Below are positions 1 through 6,111 of a stretch of DNA of 6,772 nucleotides, piece by piece. A program made the position numbers and the translations under genes. The stretch lies in the NCBI GenBank assembly GCA_019747165.1, contig JAIERC010000051.1:1-6772 (forward strand), in the 5' to 3' direction. Position 1 is the stretch's first letter, and each line of letters starts with the position of its first letter. This DNA comes from Sphingomonas sp. Lineage in GTDB: Bacteria > Pseudomonadota > Alphaproteobacteria > Sphingomonadales > Sphingomonadaceae. The notes beneath the pieces are model-generated. The model had not been told where the DNA came from. It ran no database searches and worked only from the letters and a program-made list of their open reading frames with translations.

Positions 1-28
1 TAAACCGGCATCCGACACGCCCCATGCG

Positions 29-889
29 TCAGACGACGCCGAAGGTCCAGCCCTCGCTTTGGGCAATTTGCGCGGTAAGGGCGGGCGGTGCCCATAAATT
101 GGGGTCATGGGCGCGTGATCGCAGCCAGGCCGCGGTCAATATCGCATCGGTGGCGTGATCGTCGTAGCGATCGAGCAACTCGTGCGGCTGGCTGCCAATG
201 GCAGGGTGGATCAGCGCTGCATCAAGTGCCGCTGGCCCGTGCAGCTTGCTGATTCCCTTGCGCAGGCCCGCCGCACGCGCGGCAATGGTTGTGTATATCT
301 CGACAACCAGTGCGCCCTGGCTAGGGACTGGATCGAACGGCCAGACGGGCATCGCGCGCCCAAGCTGATGGAGCAAGCGCATGCCGGCGAAGCTGGCCTT
401 GGCGACTTGGGCCGCACCAATTGCGTCATAAATGGTGGACGGCTTCCCGCCACCGCCAGCGTTGAAATGCGCTTCGCAGCGGCGAAAATGCATGAAATCG
501 GCCTTGCGGCCATCGGCGGCACCGAAATAAAAATGGATGCCTCGCCGATTGTCGAGGAACGAGGCCGCGCCCAGATCTGCGTCATCGCTCTCAGCATCGA
601 CATGCGCCCAGAAGGGGCGGGCAGTATCCGGCGTGACTTCGCCCGGCAGATAGGCGCGGCGTTCGATCCAGGGCGGCGCAAAGCTGAAATCAAAGCCGAC
701 CAGCAACGGCCGATTGGCGCGGCCCTGCAGCCAGGTGAGAATGGCGGTGCGCGACCAGATGCCGCCGGGCGGATCAACTAGAGCGGGCGCGGCATCACCG
801 CTGCTGCACAGGGCGACAGCAATGCCGCGATGACGATGTCCTTTCGCCCCGGACCAGTCAATCGCCGCGAATTCAGTGAAATGGGTCAC
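29..889 (-). CDS. DUF429-like protein with RNase H-like fold (uncharacterised)
   Basis: A 286-residue soluble protein with no signal peptide or membrane segment. The N-terminus has AAIDWSGAKG (residues 8-17), followed by VGFDFSF (64-70), VVEIYTT (195-201) and DDHATDAILTAAWL (243-256); the C-terminus reads EGWTFGVV. A first-strand Asp (D11), a second Asp (D67), a Glu (E197) and late Asps (D243, D244, D248) give the acidic spacing of an RNase H-like nuclease core, as described for DUF429 proteins. The family assignment rests on these motifs, and nuclease activity is inference only. The start is GTG at 889, overlapping the upstream YjbR gene's TGA as GTGA. No good Shine-Dalgarno precedes it, so coupled translation is likely. 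It is the last gene of the rarA unit visible here. The role is unknown; nucleic-acid processing would fit rarA, but no sequence feature proves it. Confidence 0.8.
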   Translation of the reverse strand: MTHFTEFAAIDWSGAKGHRHRGIAVALCSSGDAAPALVDPPGGIWSRTAILTWLQGRANRPLLVGFDFSFAPPWIERRAYLPGEVTPDTARPFWAHVDAESDDADLGAASFLDNRRGIHFYFGAADGRKADFMHFRRCEAHFNAGGGGKPSTIYDAIGAAQVAKASFAGMRLLHQLGRAMPVWPFDPVPSQGALVVEIYTTIAARAAGLRKGISKLHGPAALDAALIHPAIGSQPHELLDRYDDHATDAILTAAWLRSRAHDPNLWAPPALTAQIAQSEGWTFGVV

Positions 890-1248
890 GCTTTCTGCTT
901 GCGCGCCTTGGCTGGTGGCTTTGCCGCCGCCTGATCCCGCGCGCGTTCGATCATCGCGCGGACACGATCGGGGTCGGCACTAGCGTAGCGGACCAGCAGA
1001 CTCGGCCAGCCTTGGTAATGTGGGGTTTGCCAGAAGCTGTCGGGATCGGTTTCGATCAGCATTTCTTTAGTATCGTGATCGATTTGCAGCACGAACGATT
1101 CCGGCTCGCGGCTGCCCGACAGGAAGGCGCGACCGTTGCTGGTGATCTTGACCGCCGACTTGCCATAATGCGCGCCAACTTCGGTATCAGACAGGCCAAG
1201 CGCAAAGGCGACGACCGCGTCCCAGTCGCGGAGGGGCAGCGTCGTCAT
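886..1248 (-). CDS. MmcQ/YjbR family protein
   Basis: A 120-residue protein with the compact MmcQ/YjbR layout. An N-terminal helix (LRDWDAVVAFALGL, residues 6-19) is followed by a strand-rich core with KITSNGRAFLSG (34-45) and ESFVLQID (50-57). Next come the family-typical TDPDSFWQTPHYQGWPSLLV segment (about 67-86) and a last helix, DPDRVRAMIERARDQA. The tail (PPAKARKQKA) is basic. Family members have a double-wing CyaY-like fold and are often labelled DNA-binding, though few have a tested function. The start ATG (1246-1248) overlaps the upstream hydrolase stop as ATGA, and its stop overlaps the next gene's GTG start. It therefore sits in the middle of a translationally coupled chain. The family call is firm; the biochemical role is not known. 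Confidence 0.88.
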   Translation of the reverse strand: MTTLPLRDWDAVVAFALGLSDTEVGAHYGKSAVKITSNGRAFLSGSREPESFVLQIDHDTKEMLIETDPDSFWQTPHYQGWPSLLVRYASADPDRVRAMIERARDQAAAKPPAKARKQKA

Positions 1249-2612
1249 TTTACACCGGCCAAGACATCAGCGGTGAATTTGGCGATGTCGAACGGTGCGC
1301 CCGCCGGGTCCTCGCCGCGCCGAACGATTACAATGTTTCGGCTTGGCACGATGACGACGAATTGGCCGCGATTGCCGTTGGCTGAGAAGGTGTCGGCGGG
1401 GACGCCGGCGACCTTATTCATCAGCCAAAAGGTTGCGCCATAGCCAAAACCGGCCCCTGGCTGCGGGCCGCTTGGCGTGGTGACATAGCGGCGCCAATCC
1501 TCTGGCAACAGCCGTTTGCCATTCCAGATGCCATCGTTGAGATAAAGCAAACCGAAACGCGCCAGATCGCGCGCGGTCGTCCAGATCTGGCTCGACGAGA
1601 TGTAATTGCCGCGCCAGTCAGTTTCGGCCACCGTGTGCTTCATGCCGATCTGATCGAAAAGCGCGCGTGCCGGGAAATCCTTGTATCTCGCCTCGCCCAG
1701 CGCCGCACGCAGCGACCGCATCGCCAGCAGGATGTCATTGTTCGCGTAGCGGAATCGCGTGCCGGGTTTGACTTCAATGGGCCAATGAACCGTCTCTTCG
1801 GTAACTGCCGTGCCGCCGAAATAGACGGCATCGCTGCGATTGCCCGCCGTATCGCTGTGCAGGCCGGACGCCATGCGCAACAAATTGTCGAGCGTGATCT
1901 GACGGCGGCGATTAAAGGCGTATTCGTCGGCCCATTCGGGAATTCGCGCGGGTGCATCGGTCCGCACCGCGCCTTCTTTGACGGCGATGCCGACCAACGT
2001 GCCCGTGATGCTCTTGGCGACCGACCAGGTGCGTTGGGCGGTATAGGGGCCGAAGCCCTCGGCATAGCTTTCGGCGATCAGATCTTTGCCACGTAGCACG
2101 ACGATGCCCGTGGTTTTGCCGCTATAGGCCCCCGCCATTGCCCTGGCGACGGCGGGGATCGGCGCATTGGCAATGCGCGGGAGCGAGTCGCCTATAGGCC
2201 AGGGGGCTGGGTCAGCGGGTGCAGGGCCAATCTTCCGGGGGGTATCGGCAGCGACTGGCGGAACCGCACCGATTGGCTCGATCGTGCAACCACGACCATC
2301 GCGATAAACGGCCCGACGTGGCGGCAAGGCCGGATCGAAGGCGACTGTTACAAGCCCGATTTTGGCATCGACATCAGCCTTCAGCGTCGGGACGATCGCG
2401 TCATATTCAGGATAGATACCGCTTAACTCATCGCGAGCGATCTGCTCCTGGGTGCGCCCGCCGATGAACACCGCGCTGCACGTGATCGCCGCCTTATACC
2501 CGGCGGCAATTGCCAGCGTATAAGGGGCAGGCACCTGTTGCGCCGCCAGCGGCGTGGCGGTGAGCGTGGCCACCAGCCCAATCAGCTTAAACTTTGCCCC
2601 GATCGCCCCCAT
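1245..2612 (-). CDS. Exported serine hydrolase, class C beta-lactamase fold
   Basis: A 455-residue protein, reading from ATG at 2612. This start gives a signal peptide: lysines at residues 7 and 9, a hydrophobic run LIGLVATLTATPLA, and a likely cut after PLAA near residue 24. AAGG/AAGGG (minus strand, 2624-2620) sits 7-8 bases upstream. The frame stays open to 2771, but the added 53 residues lie inside rarA and would bury the signal peptide. An N-terminal region has two cysteines (C45, C109) that could pair in the periplasm. The catalytic domain has SVAK (S197, K200), the class C nucleophile and general base, then YAN (Y289, N291). Where beta-lactamases have KTG there is GNRGQ (413-417), which suggests an esterase, amidase or peptidase rather than an antibiotic-destroying enzyme. 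It overlaps rarA by 26 bases upstream and yjbR by ATGA downstream. The substrate is unknown. Confidence 0.88.
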   Translation of the reverse strand: MGAIGAKFKLIGLVATLTATPLAAQQVPAPYTLAIAAGYKAAITCSAVFIGGRTQEQIARDELSGIYPEYDAIVPTLKADVDAKIGLVTVAFDPALPPRRAVYRDGRGCTIEPIGAVPPVAADTPRKIGPAPADPAPWPIGDSLPRIANAPIPAVARAMAGAYSGKTTGIVVLRGKDLIAESYAEGFGPYTAQRTWSVAKSITGTLVGIAVKEGAVRTDAPARIPEWADEYAFNRRRQITLDNLLRMASGLHSDTAGNRSDAVYFGGTAVTEETVHWPIEVKPGTRFRYANNDILLAMRSLRAALGEARYKDFPARALFDQIGMKHTVAETDWRGNYISSSQIWTTARDLARFGLLYLNDGIWNGKRLLPEDWRRYVTTPSGPQPGAGFGYGATFWLMNKVAGVPADTFSANGNRGQFVVIVPSRNIVIVRRGEDPAGAPFDIAKFTADVLAGVK

Positions 2613-3909
2613 TCCGCAGCCCTTCCCAATAAGCCAGCCGTTCGCCAATTCGCTTTTCAAACCCGCGCCCTGTCGGTTGATAAAAATCCTGTCGCGCCAT
2701 GCCTTCGGGCCAATAATCGCTGCCCGAAAAGCCGGTGTCGGTATCATGATCATAGGCATAGCCCTTGCCATAGCCGATGTCCTTCATCAGTTTGGTCGGT
2801 GCATTCAGGATATTCTGCGGCGGCATCAGCGATCCTGTCTCGCGCGCCGATTTCCAGGCGGCTTTTTGCGCCTTGTACGCGGCGTTCGATTTGGGCGCGG
2901 TGGCGCAATAGAGGCACGCTTGGGCAATCGCTAGTTCGCCCTCTGGTGATCCCAGAAATTCATAAGCATCCTTGGCGGCGAGGCACTGGACCAGCGCTTG
3001 GGGGTCCGCGAGCCCGATATCCTCGCTGGCAAATCGGGTGATCCGGCGCAGCACATAAAGTGGCTCCTCACCCGCCGTCAGCATCCGCGCGAGATAATAG
3101 AGCGATGCCTGCGGGTCCGAACCCCTCATCGATTTATGGAGGGCGGAGATGAGGTTGTAATGCCCTTCGCGATCCTTGTCATAGACGGCGACGCGGCGCT
3201 GAAGAAACGCCCCGAGCCCGGCCGGATCGAGCGATTCGGGGAGATCGACCGAATAGAGTGTTTCGGCCTGGTTGAGCAGGAAACGCCCATCGCCATCGGC
3301 ACTGGCGATCATCGCGTCACGGGCATCGGCGGAGAGGGGCAGGGGGCGGTCCTGAATCACTTCGGCGCGGTCCAGCAATAGCCCGAGCGCGGCGGCATCG
3401 AGCCGGTGGAGAATCAGCACCTGCGCGCGGCTGAGCAGTGCGGCGTTGAGCTCGAATGAGGGGTTTTCGGTGGTTGCGCCGACCAGTGTGACGGTGCCGT
3501 CCTCGACAAAGGGCAGAAAGCCATCCTGCTGCGCGCGATTGAAGCGGTGAATTTCATCGACGAAAAGGAGCGTGCGCTGGCCGGTTCGCGCATGGTCGCG
3601 GGCCTCGGCAAACACTTTTTTGAGGTCGGCAACCCCCGAAAACACCGCCGAGATCGCTGCAAACCGCAGGCCGACGGCGTCCGCTAGCAGCCGTGCGATC
3701 GTTGTCTTGCCGGTCCCCGGCGGACCCCAGAGGATCATTGATGACAGCTTTTTGGCCGCCACCATCCGGCCGATTGCGCCTTGCGGGCCGGTCAAATGGT
3801 CCTGGCCCACCACTTCGCTGAGCTGCACCGGGCGCAGCCGGTCGGCCAACGGAGCCGAATCAACTGCGGGATTGAGATCGGAATCCGGGGACGCGAACAG
3901 ATCAGCCAT
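2587..3909 (-). CDS. rarA: Replication-associated recombination protein A (RarA/MgsA), AAA+ ATPase
   Basis: A 440-residue cytoplasmic AAA+ ATPase of the clamp-loader/RuvB group. RarA proteins act at stalled replication forks and single-strand gaps and associate with SSB. Walker A is GPPGTGKT (62-69) and Walker B is LLFVDEIHRFN (114-124, with D118 and E119). Sensor 1 is GATTENPSFELN (144-155), with a likely arginine finger in LLSRAQ (R161). The family-specific C-terminal part has HYNLISALHKSMRGSDP (250-266) and ASEDIGLADP (294-303), then the typical PTGRGFEKRI near the end. Length is normal and all key residues are present. I chose ATG at 3909 (MADLFASP), the usual RarA beginning. An upstream in-frame TTG at 3945 would add 12 residues of no RarA character. 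It is the first gene of a four-gene minus-strand unit and is divergent from padR. No convincing minus-strand promoter was found. Confidence 0.96.
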   Translation of the reverse strand: MADLFASPDSDLNPAVDSAPLADRLRPVQLSEVVGQDHLTGPQGAIGRMVAAKKLSSMILWGPPGTGKTTIARLLADAVGLRFAAISAVFSGVADLKKVFAEARDHARTGQRTLLFVDEIHRFNRAQQDGFLPFVEDGTVTLVGATTENPSFELNAALLSRAQVLILHRLDAAALGLLLDRAEVIQDRPLPLSADARDAMIASADGDGRFLLNQAETLYSVDLPESLDPAGLGAFLQRRVAVYDKDREGHYNLISALHKSMRGSDPQASLYYLARMLTAGEEPLYVLRRITRFASEDIGLADPQALVQCLAAKDAYEFLGSPEGELAIAQACLYCATAPKSNAAYKAQKAAWKSARETGSLMPPQNILNAPTKLMKDIGYGKGYAYDHDTDTGFSGSDYWPEGMARQDFYQPTGRGFEKRIGERLAYWEGLRNGGDRGKV

Positions 3910-3948
3910 GCCCCAAGATAAGCCGAGAAATTTATTTTGCAGCAATCC

Positions 3949-3977
3949 TTGCCGACGGAAGATTCAAGATATATCTT
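3949..3977 (+). promoter_or_regulatory. Candidate sigma70-type promoter of the padR gene
   Basis: TTGCCG (3949-3954) and TATCTT (3972-3977) are separated by 17 bases, which fits a housekeeping promoter. Transcription would start near 3984, leaving a leader of about 27 bases before ATG 4011. That start site is also too close to the alternative ATG at 3987 to leave room for a ribosome binding site there. The -10 lies inside the palindrome at 3966-3977. This is prediction from sequence only. Confidence 0.5.
3966..3977. promoter_or_regulatory. Perfect 12-base palindrome, likely PadR/YqjI-type operator
   Basis: AAGATATATCTT equals its own reverse complement over all 12 bases, and the symmetry stops at both flanks (C on the left, A on the right). 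It is an AT island in a GC-rich sequence and covers the likely -10 of the downstream padR gene. It also lies 57-68 bases upstream of the rarA start on the other strand. PadR regulators are dimers that bind short inverted repeats, often at their own promoters. Autorepression is therefore the simplest reading, and an effect on rarA is possible. The binding protein is inferred. Confidence 0.6.
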
Positions 3978-3998
3978 AGTTGCATCATGATCGATACT

Positions 3999-4003
3999 GG
4001 AAG
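3999..4003 (+). promoter_or_regulatory. Ribosome binding site deciding the padR start
   Basis: GGAAG lies 7 bases before ATG 4011. No comparable purine-rich site precedes the in-frame ATGs at 3987 or 4020, so 4011 is preferred. Confidence 0.6.
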
Positions 4004-4010
4004 AACAAAA

Positions 4011-4586
4011 ATGTTACATATGCATGGTTACCGTCATTGCGGCTCCCGTGGCGGCGCTCGTCGCTGGGGGCCGTTTTCTGTCCGCTGGGAAGTTGATGCC
4101 GCTGAAATGGGCGGACGGGGACGGCGTGGCCGAATGTTCGATGGCAGCGAGCTGCGGCTCGTTTTGCTCAAGCTGATCGCTGATCAGCCGCGCCACGGCT
4201 ATGACTTGATCCGCGAGATCGAAGAACTCACCGGTGGCGCCTATGCGCCGAGCCCGGGGGTCGTCTATCCGACGATTACGATGCTCGATGATATGGGCCT
4301 GATCGAGGAGCAAAAGGCCGAGGGGGCGAAAAAATTGTTCGCGGTGACCGAGGCGGGCGTTCAACATCTCGCTGAACGGGCCGAAGAGGTCACGGCGCTG
4401 ATGGCGCGGCTGACCGATCTTGGGGCCGAACGCCAGCGAACCGACAGCGCGTCGGTCAAGCGGGCGATGGGTAATCTCGGCCTGGTGCTGATGCAGCGCT
4501 TTAGCCGGGGTGAGGTGGATACCGAGACGCTGCACCAGATCGTTGGGCTGATCGACGACGCGGCCCAGAAAATCGAACGCCTGTAA
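4011..4586 (+). CDS. PadR-family transcriptional regulator, YqjI-like
   Basis: A 191-residue winged-helix regulator. Key PadR features are ELRLVLLKLI (47-56), HGYDLI (62-67), PSPGVVYPTITMLDDMGLI (80-98; recognition helix region) and a wing with GAKKLFAVTEAG (105-116). The C-terminal VKRAMGNLG...LIDDAAQKIERL (149-191) dimerisation part matches the layout I know for E. coli YqjI, a nickel-responsive PadR protein that represses itself and yqjH. The YqjI N-terminus is rich in His and Cys; here about 42 residues precede the domain, with only H3, H5, H9 and C10 as candidate metal ligands, followed by Arg/Gly-rich sequence. Metal sensing is therefore possible but weakened. The start at 4011 is chosen from GGAAG and the promoter; ATG 3987 would add eight residues. 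No siderophore reductase is nearby: the divergent neighbour is rarA. The family is certain; the ligand and targets are inferred. Confidence 0.92.
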   Translation: MLHMHGYRHCGSRGGARRWGPFSVRWEVDAAEMGGRGRRGRMFDGSELRLVLLKLIADQPRHGYDLIREIEELTGGAYAPSPGVVYPTITMLDDMGLIEEQKAEGAKKLFAVTEAGVQHLAERAEEVTALMARLTDLGAERQRTDSASVKRAMGNLGLVLMQRFSRGEVDTETLHQIVGLIDDAAQKIERL

Positions 4587-4611
4587 TACCGCCTAACTGC
4601 ATCACGCGCCT

Positions 4612-4661
4612 GAAGGTTCTGCGCTGGCGGTTGGGCATCGTGCCCGCCGCCAGCGTCCTTC
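4612..4661 (+). terminator. Strong GC hairpin after padR, possible terminator
   Basis: CGCTGGCGG (4622-4630) pairs perfectly with CCGCCAGCG (4647-4655). Inside it, GGGC (4633-4636) pairs with GCCC (4642-4645) around the loop ATCGT. Outside it, GAAGG (4612-4616) can pair with CCTTC (4657-4661). The hairpin starts 25 bases after the padR stop. There is no U-run after it on either strand, so it is not a textbook intrinsic terminator. It ends four bases before the ATG of a possible small gene and could instead hide that gene's ribosome binding site. Confidence 0.5.
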
Positions 4662-4665
4662 GGGG

Positions 4666-4842
4666 ATGAAAATTGACCCTCTTTGCAACCCCGCGCATGC
4701 CGATTGGCAGGCCGCTAAGGCGGTGAGGTGCGATGCCGCCGCCAAGACGCTTAATGGGCGGATCAAGGCATCGGCACCGGAACAGCTTGAAGGGCTTCAA
4801 GGAGCGGTCGCGTGCTCCCTTGATTGCTTCGCCTTCAGCTAA
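4666..4842 (+). CDS. Possible small protein of 58 residues, unknown
   Basis: An ATG-to-TAA frame of 59 codons beginning MKIDPLCNPAHADW, with no family I recognise. In its favour: 24 of 57 first codon positions after the start are G, alanine makes up about a quarter of residues, the third positions are about 65% G or C, and the sequence is hydrophilic and helix-prone up to about residue 45 with no low-complexity run. It has four cysteines (C7, C22, C50, C54), the last two in ACSLDCF. Against it: no spaced Shine-Dalgarno (only GGGG directly touching ATG), a strong hairpin just upstream, and short length. It lies on the padR strand, 79 bases after its stop. It may be a padR-linked small gene, a decayed fragment, or chance; I lean slightly towards chance or decay until homologues are shown. 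Confidence 0.35.
   Translation: MKIDPLCNPAHADWQAAKAVRCDAAAKTLNGRIKASAPEQLEGLQGAVACSLDCFAFS
4786..4823. repeat. Two overlapping inverted repeats (mutually exclusive hairpins)
   Basis: CTTGAAG (4786-4792) and CTTCAAG (4795-4801) are perfect arms around GG. The right arm is reused in a second hairpin, in which TCAAGGAGC (4797-4805) pairs with GCTCC-C-TTGA (4814-4823) with one bulged C. Only one can form at a time. They lie between convergent genes and may help end transcripts from the glycosyltransferase side, but there is no T-run. They also fall inside the possible small ORF, so they could be incidental. Confidence 0.4.
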
Positions 4843-4890
4843 CCGCCGCTGTCCTTTAGCAAGCGCAGCGAGTGAGCAAGGGGCTGGCGA
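4843..4890. other. Short non-coding gap before the glycosyltransferase stop
   Basis: If the small ORF at 4666-4842 is not real, the whole stretch 4587-4890 between the convergent padR and glycosyltransferase stops is non-coding. Beyond the hairpins listed, it holds only weak inverted matches, such as CCGC/GCGG at 4712-4723 and CCTT/AAGG at 4853-4881. I see no RNA gene or mobile element end in it. Confidence 0.5.
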
Positions 4891-6051
4891 TCAGGCGCTG
4901 CGCCGGGCCACCACTTCAAGATATTTATCGAGCACTTTCTGGTTGATCGCGTCCCAGCTATAGGCTTGGCTCAGCGCTTCGCCAGCCAACCCGTCATTGT
5001 CGGCGAGGTCGCGGTCCTCGCAATAGGCCTGGAGCGCATCGGCAAAGCCATTGATATCCTCTGGCGGGACCAGTCTCCCGGTAACCCCGTGTTCGACCAG
5101 GCTGGAACTGCCCGTGGCCATGGCGGCCACCACCGGCACGGCGCAGGCCATCGCCTCCAACGTCACATTGCCAAAGGTTTCGGTGACGCTGGGGTTGAAT
5201 AGCATATCCATCGAGGCCACCGCGCGGCCAAGATCGGTACCCGCCTGAAACCCGGCGAACACGGCGTTGGGGACTTGCTCAGCAAACCAGCCTTCGGCCG
5301 GTCCCTTGCCGACCACCAAAACACGGTGCGGCACGTTGCGCCTGGCAAGTTCGTTGACGACGGCGGCGAACACGTCGAGCCCTTTTTCAAGCACCAGTCG
5401 GCCGAGAAAGCCAATCACCATTTCATGGTCTTCAATACCGAATTCGCGCCGCCATGGAAGGCTGCGCGCGGCAGGCGTAAAAATGCTGGTATCAATTCCG
5501 CGAGACCAGATCGCAATATCGTCGTTCATCCGCTGTTCGCGGAGCAGATCGACCATGGATTGCGAGGGCGGCAAAATCGCATCGCAACGACGATAGAATC
5601 GCCTGAGCATCCCGACCAACGCCGATTCAAAAATCGAAAGGCCATAATAGCGCAAATAGGTTTCAAACCGGGTGTGGACCGACGCGACCACCGGGATGCC
5701 ATGATGCCGCGCCCAGGTCACGGAGCGGTGGCCGAGAAGATCGGGTGCTGAGACATGGACGAGATTCGGCGCAAACGCCTCAAGATCGCGTCGCAGGCGT
5801 GGGGGTAAGCCGATGGCCACGCGATATTCGCTGCGACCGGGCAGCGCGAAGGACGGCGCGCTGACCAGATCACCTGTCGGTTCGAACGCGGGCTTCGCTA
5901 CGGTTGGCGCATAAACGCGAACGGCGGCACCTTGGGAAAGCAGATAGCCCACCAAGCGATTAAGTGCCTGGGTGGGCCCGTCGCGCGTGTAATTATAGTT
6001 GCCGCTGAACAGGGCGATGCGGAGGTTAGACGGGGTCATTACCGATGCCAT
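4891..6051 (-). CDS. Glycosyltransferase family 4 (GT-B fold), retaining
   Basis: A 386-residue cytoplasmic or membrane-associated enzyme expected to transfer a sugar from a nucleotide-sugar donor, probably to a lipid or glycan. The N-terminal acceptor domain starts with RIALFSGNYNYTRDGPTQAL (11-30) and holds ASVHTRFETY (123-132, with H126). The C-terminal donor domain has RGID (184-187), GRLVLEKGLD (217-226, with R218 and K223 for donor phosphate), VLVVGKGP (244-251) and the EX7E pair ETFGNVTLE (E291, E299). The overall pattern recalls alpha-mannosyltransferases of the MgtA/PimB type and sulfolipid synthase SqdX. Donor and acceptor cannot be read from sequence; a glycolipid role is a guess. 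Length is normal. The start may be ATG 6051 or ATG 6039 (MTPSNLRIA); neither has a clear Shine-Dalgarno. It is divergent from the GST gene and convergent with padR. Confidence 0.93.
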   Translation of the reverse strand: MASVMTPSNLRIALFSGNYNYTRDGPTQALNRLVGYLLSQGAAVRVYAPTVAKPAFEPTGDLVSAPSFALPGRSEYRVAIGLPPRLRRDLEAFAPNLVHVSAPDLLGHRSVTWARHHGIPVVASVHTRFETYLRYYGLSIFESALVGMLRRFYRRCDAILPPSQSMVDLLREQRMNDDIAIWSRGIDTSIFTPAARSLPWRREFGIEDHEMVIGFLGRLVLEKGLDVFAAVVNELARRNVPHRVLVVGKGPAEGWFAEQVPNAVFAGFQAGTDLGRAVASMDMLFNPSVTETFGNVTLEAMACAVPVVAAMATGSSSLVEHGVTGRLVPPEDINGFADALQAYCEDRDLADNDGLAGEALSQAYSWDAINQKVLDKYLEVVARRSA

Positions 6052-6111
6052 AGCGCGCCATGCGCGGTGTGACTATCGTCGGCGAAACAATCCTGCGCTG
6101 GAGAATCACTC
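6052..6111. promoter_or_regulatory. Divergent 60-base intergenic region, glycosyltransferase/GST
   Basis: Both genes start outward from this gap, so it should hold elements for both. I could not identify a convincing -35/-10 pair on either strand. CGCGC (6054-6058) and GCGCG (6062-6066) form a small inverted repeat only two bases upstream of the glycosyltransferase ATG. Confidence 0.4.
6100..6103 (+). promoter_or_regulatory. Ribosome binding site of the GST gene
   Basis: GGAG is followed by an 8-base spacer and ATG 6112, a well-placed Shine-Dalgarno that supports this start. Confidence 0.6.

Noticed and set aside
1..25. Possible start of a further minus-strand gene at the left edge (ATG at 25 or at 11).
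   Set aside because: Only three to eight codons are visible, with no recognisable product and no strong ribosome binding site, so a gene cannot be supported.
155..781. Long plus-strand frame opposite the DUF429-like gene.
   Set aside because: Its product has no family character, and it lies antisense to a gene with clear conserved motifs; long antisense frames are common in GC-rich DNA.
1245..2612. Antibiotic-resistance beta-lactamase.
   Set aside because: SxxK and YxN are present, but the KTG motif is not; the fold is shared by many esterases and peptidases.
3910..3990. Minus-strand promoter for rarA, for example TTGAAT at 3967-3962 or TTGCTG at 3946-3941.
   Set aside because: Neither has a reasonable -10 at 16-18 bases that leaves room for a leader, so no call was made.
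4501..4800. Minus-strand frame of 99 codons over the padR 3' end and the intergenic region.
   Set aside because: The product is Arg/Pro-rich, runs antisense into the well-supported padR C-terminus, and has weaker coding character than the plus-strand frame at 4666-4842.
4733..4963. Plus-strand frame running into the glycosyltransferase 3' end.
   Set aside because: It is antisense to a certain gene, and the composition is not protein-like.
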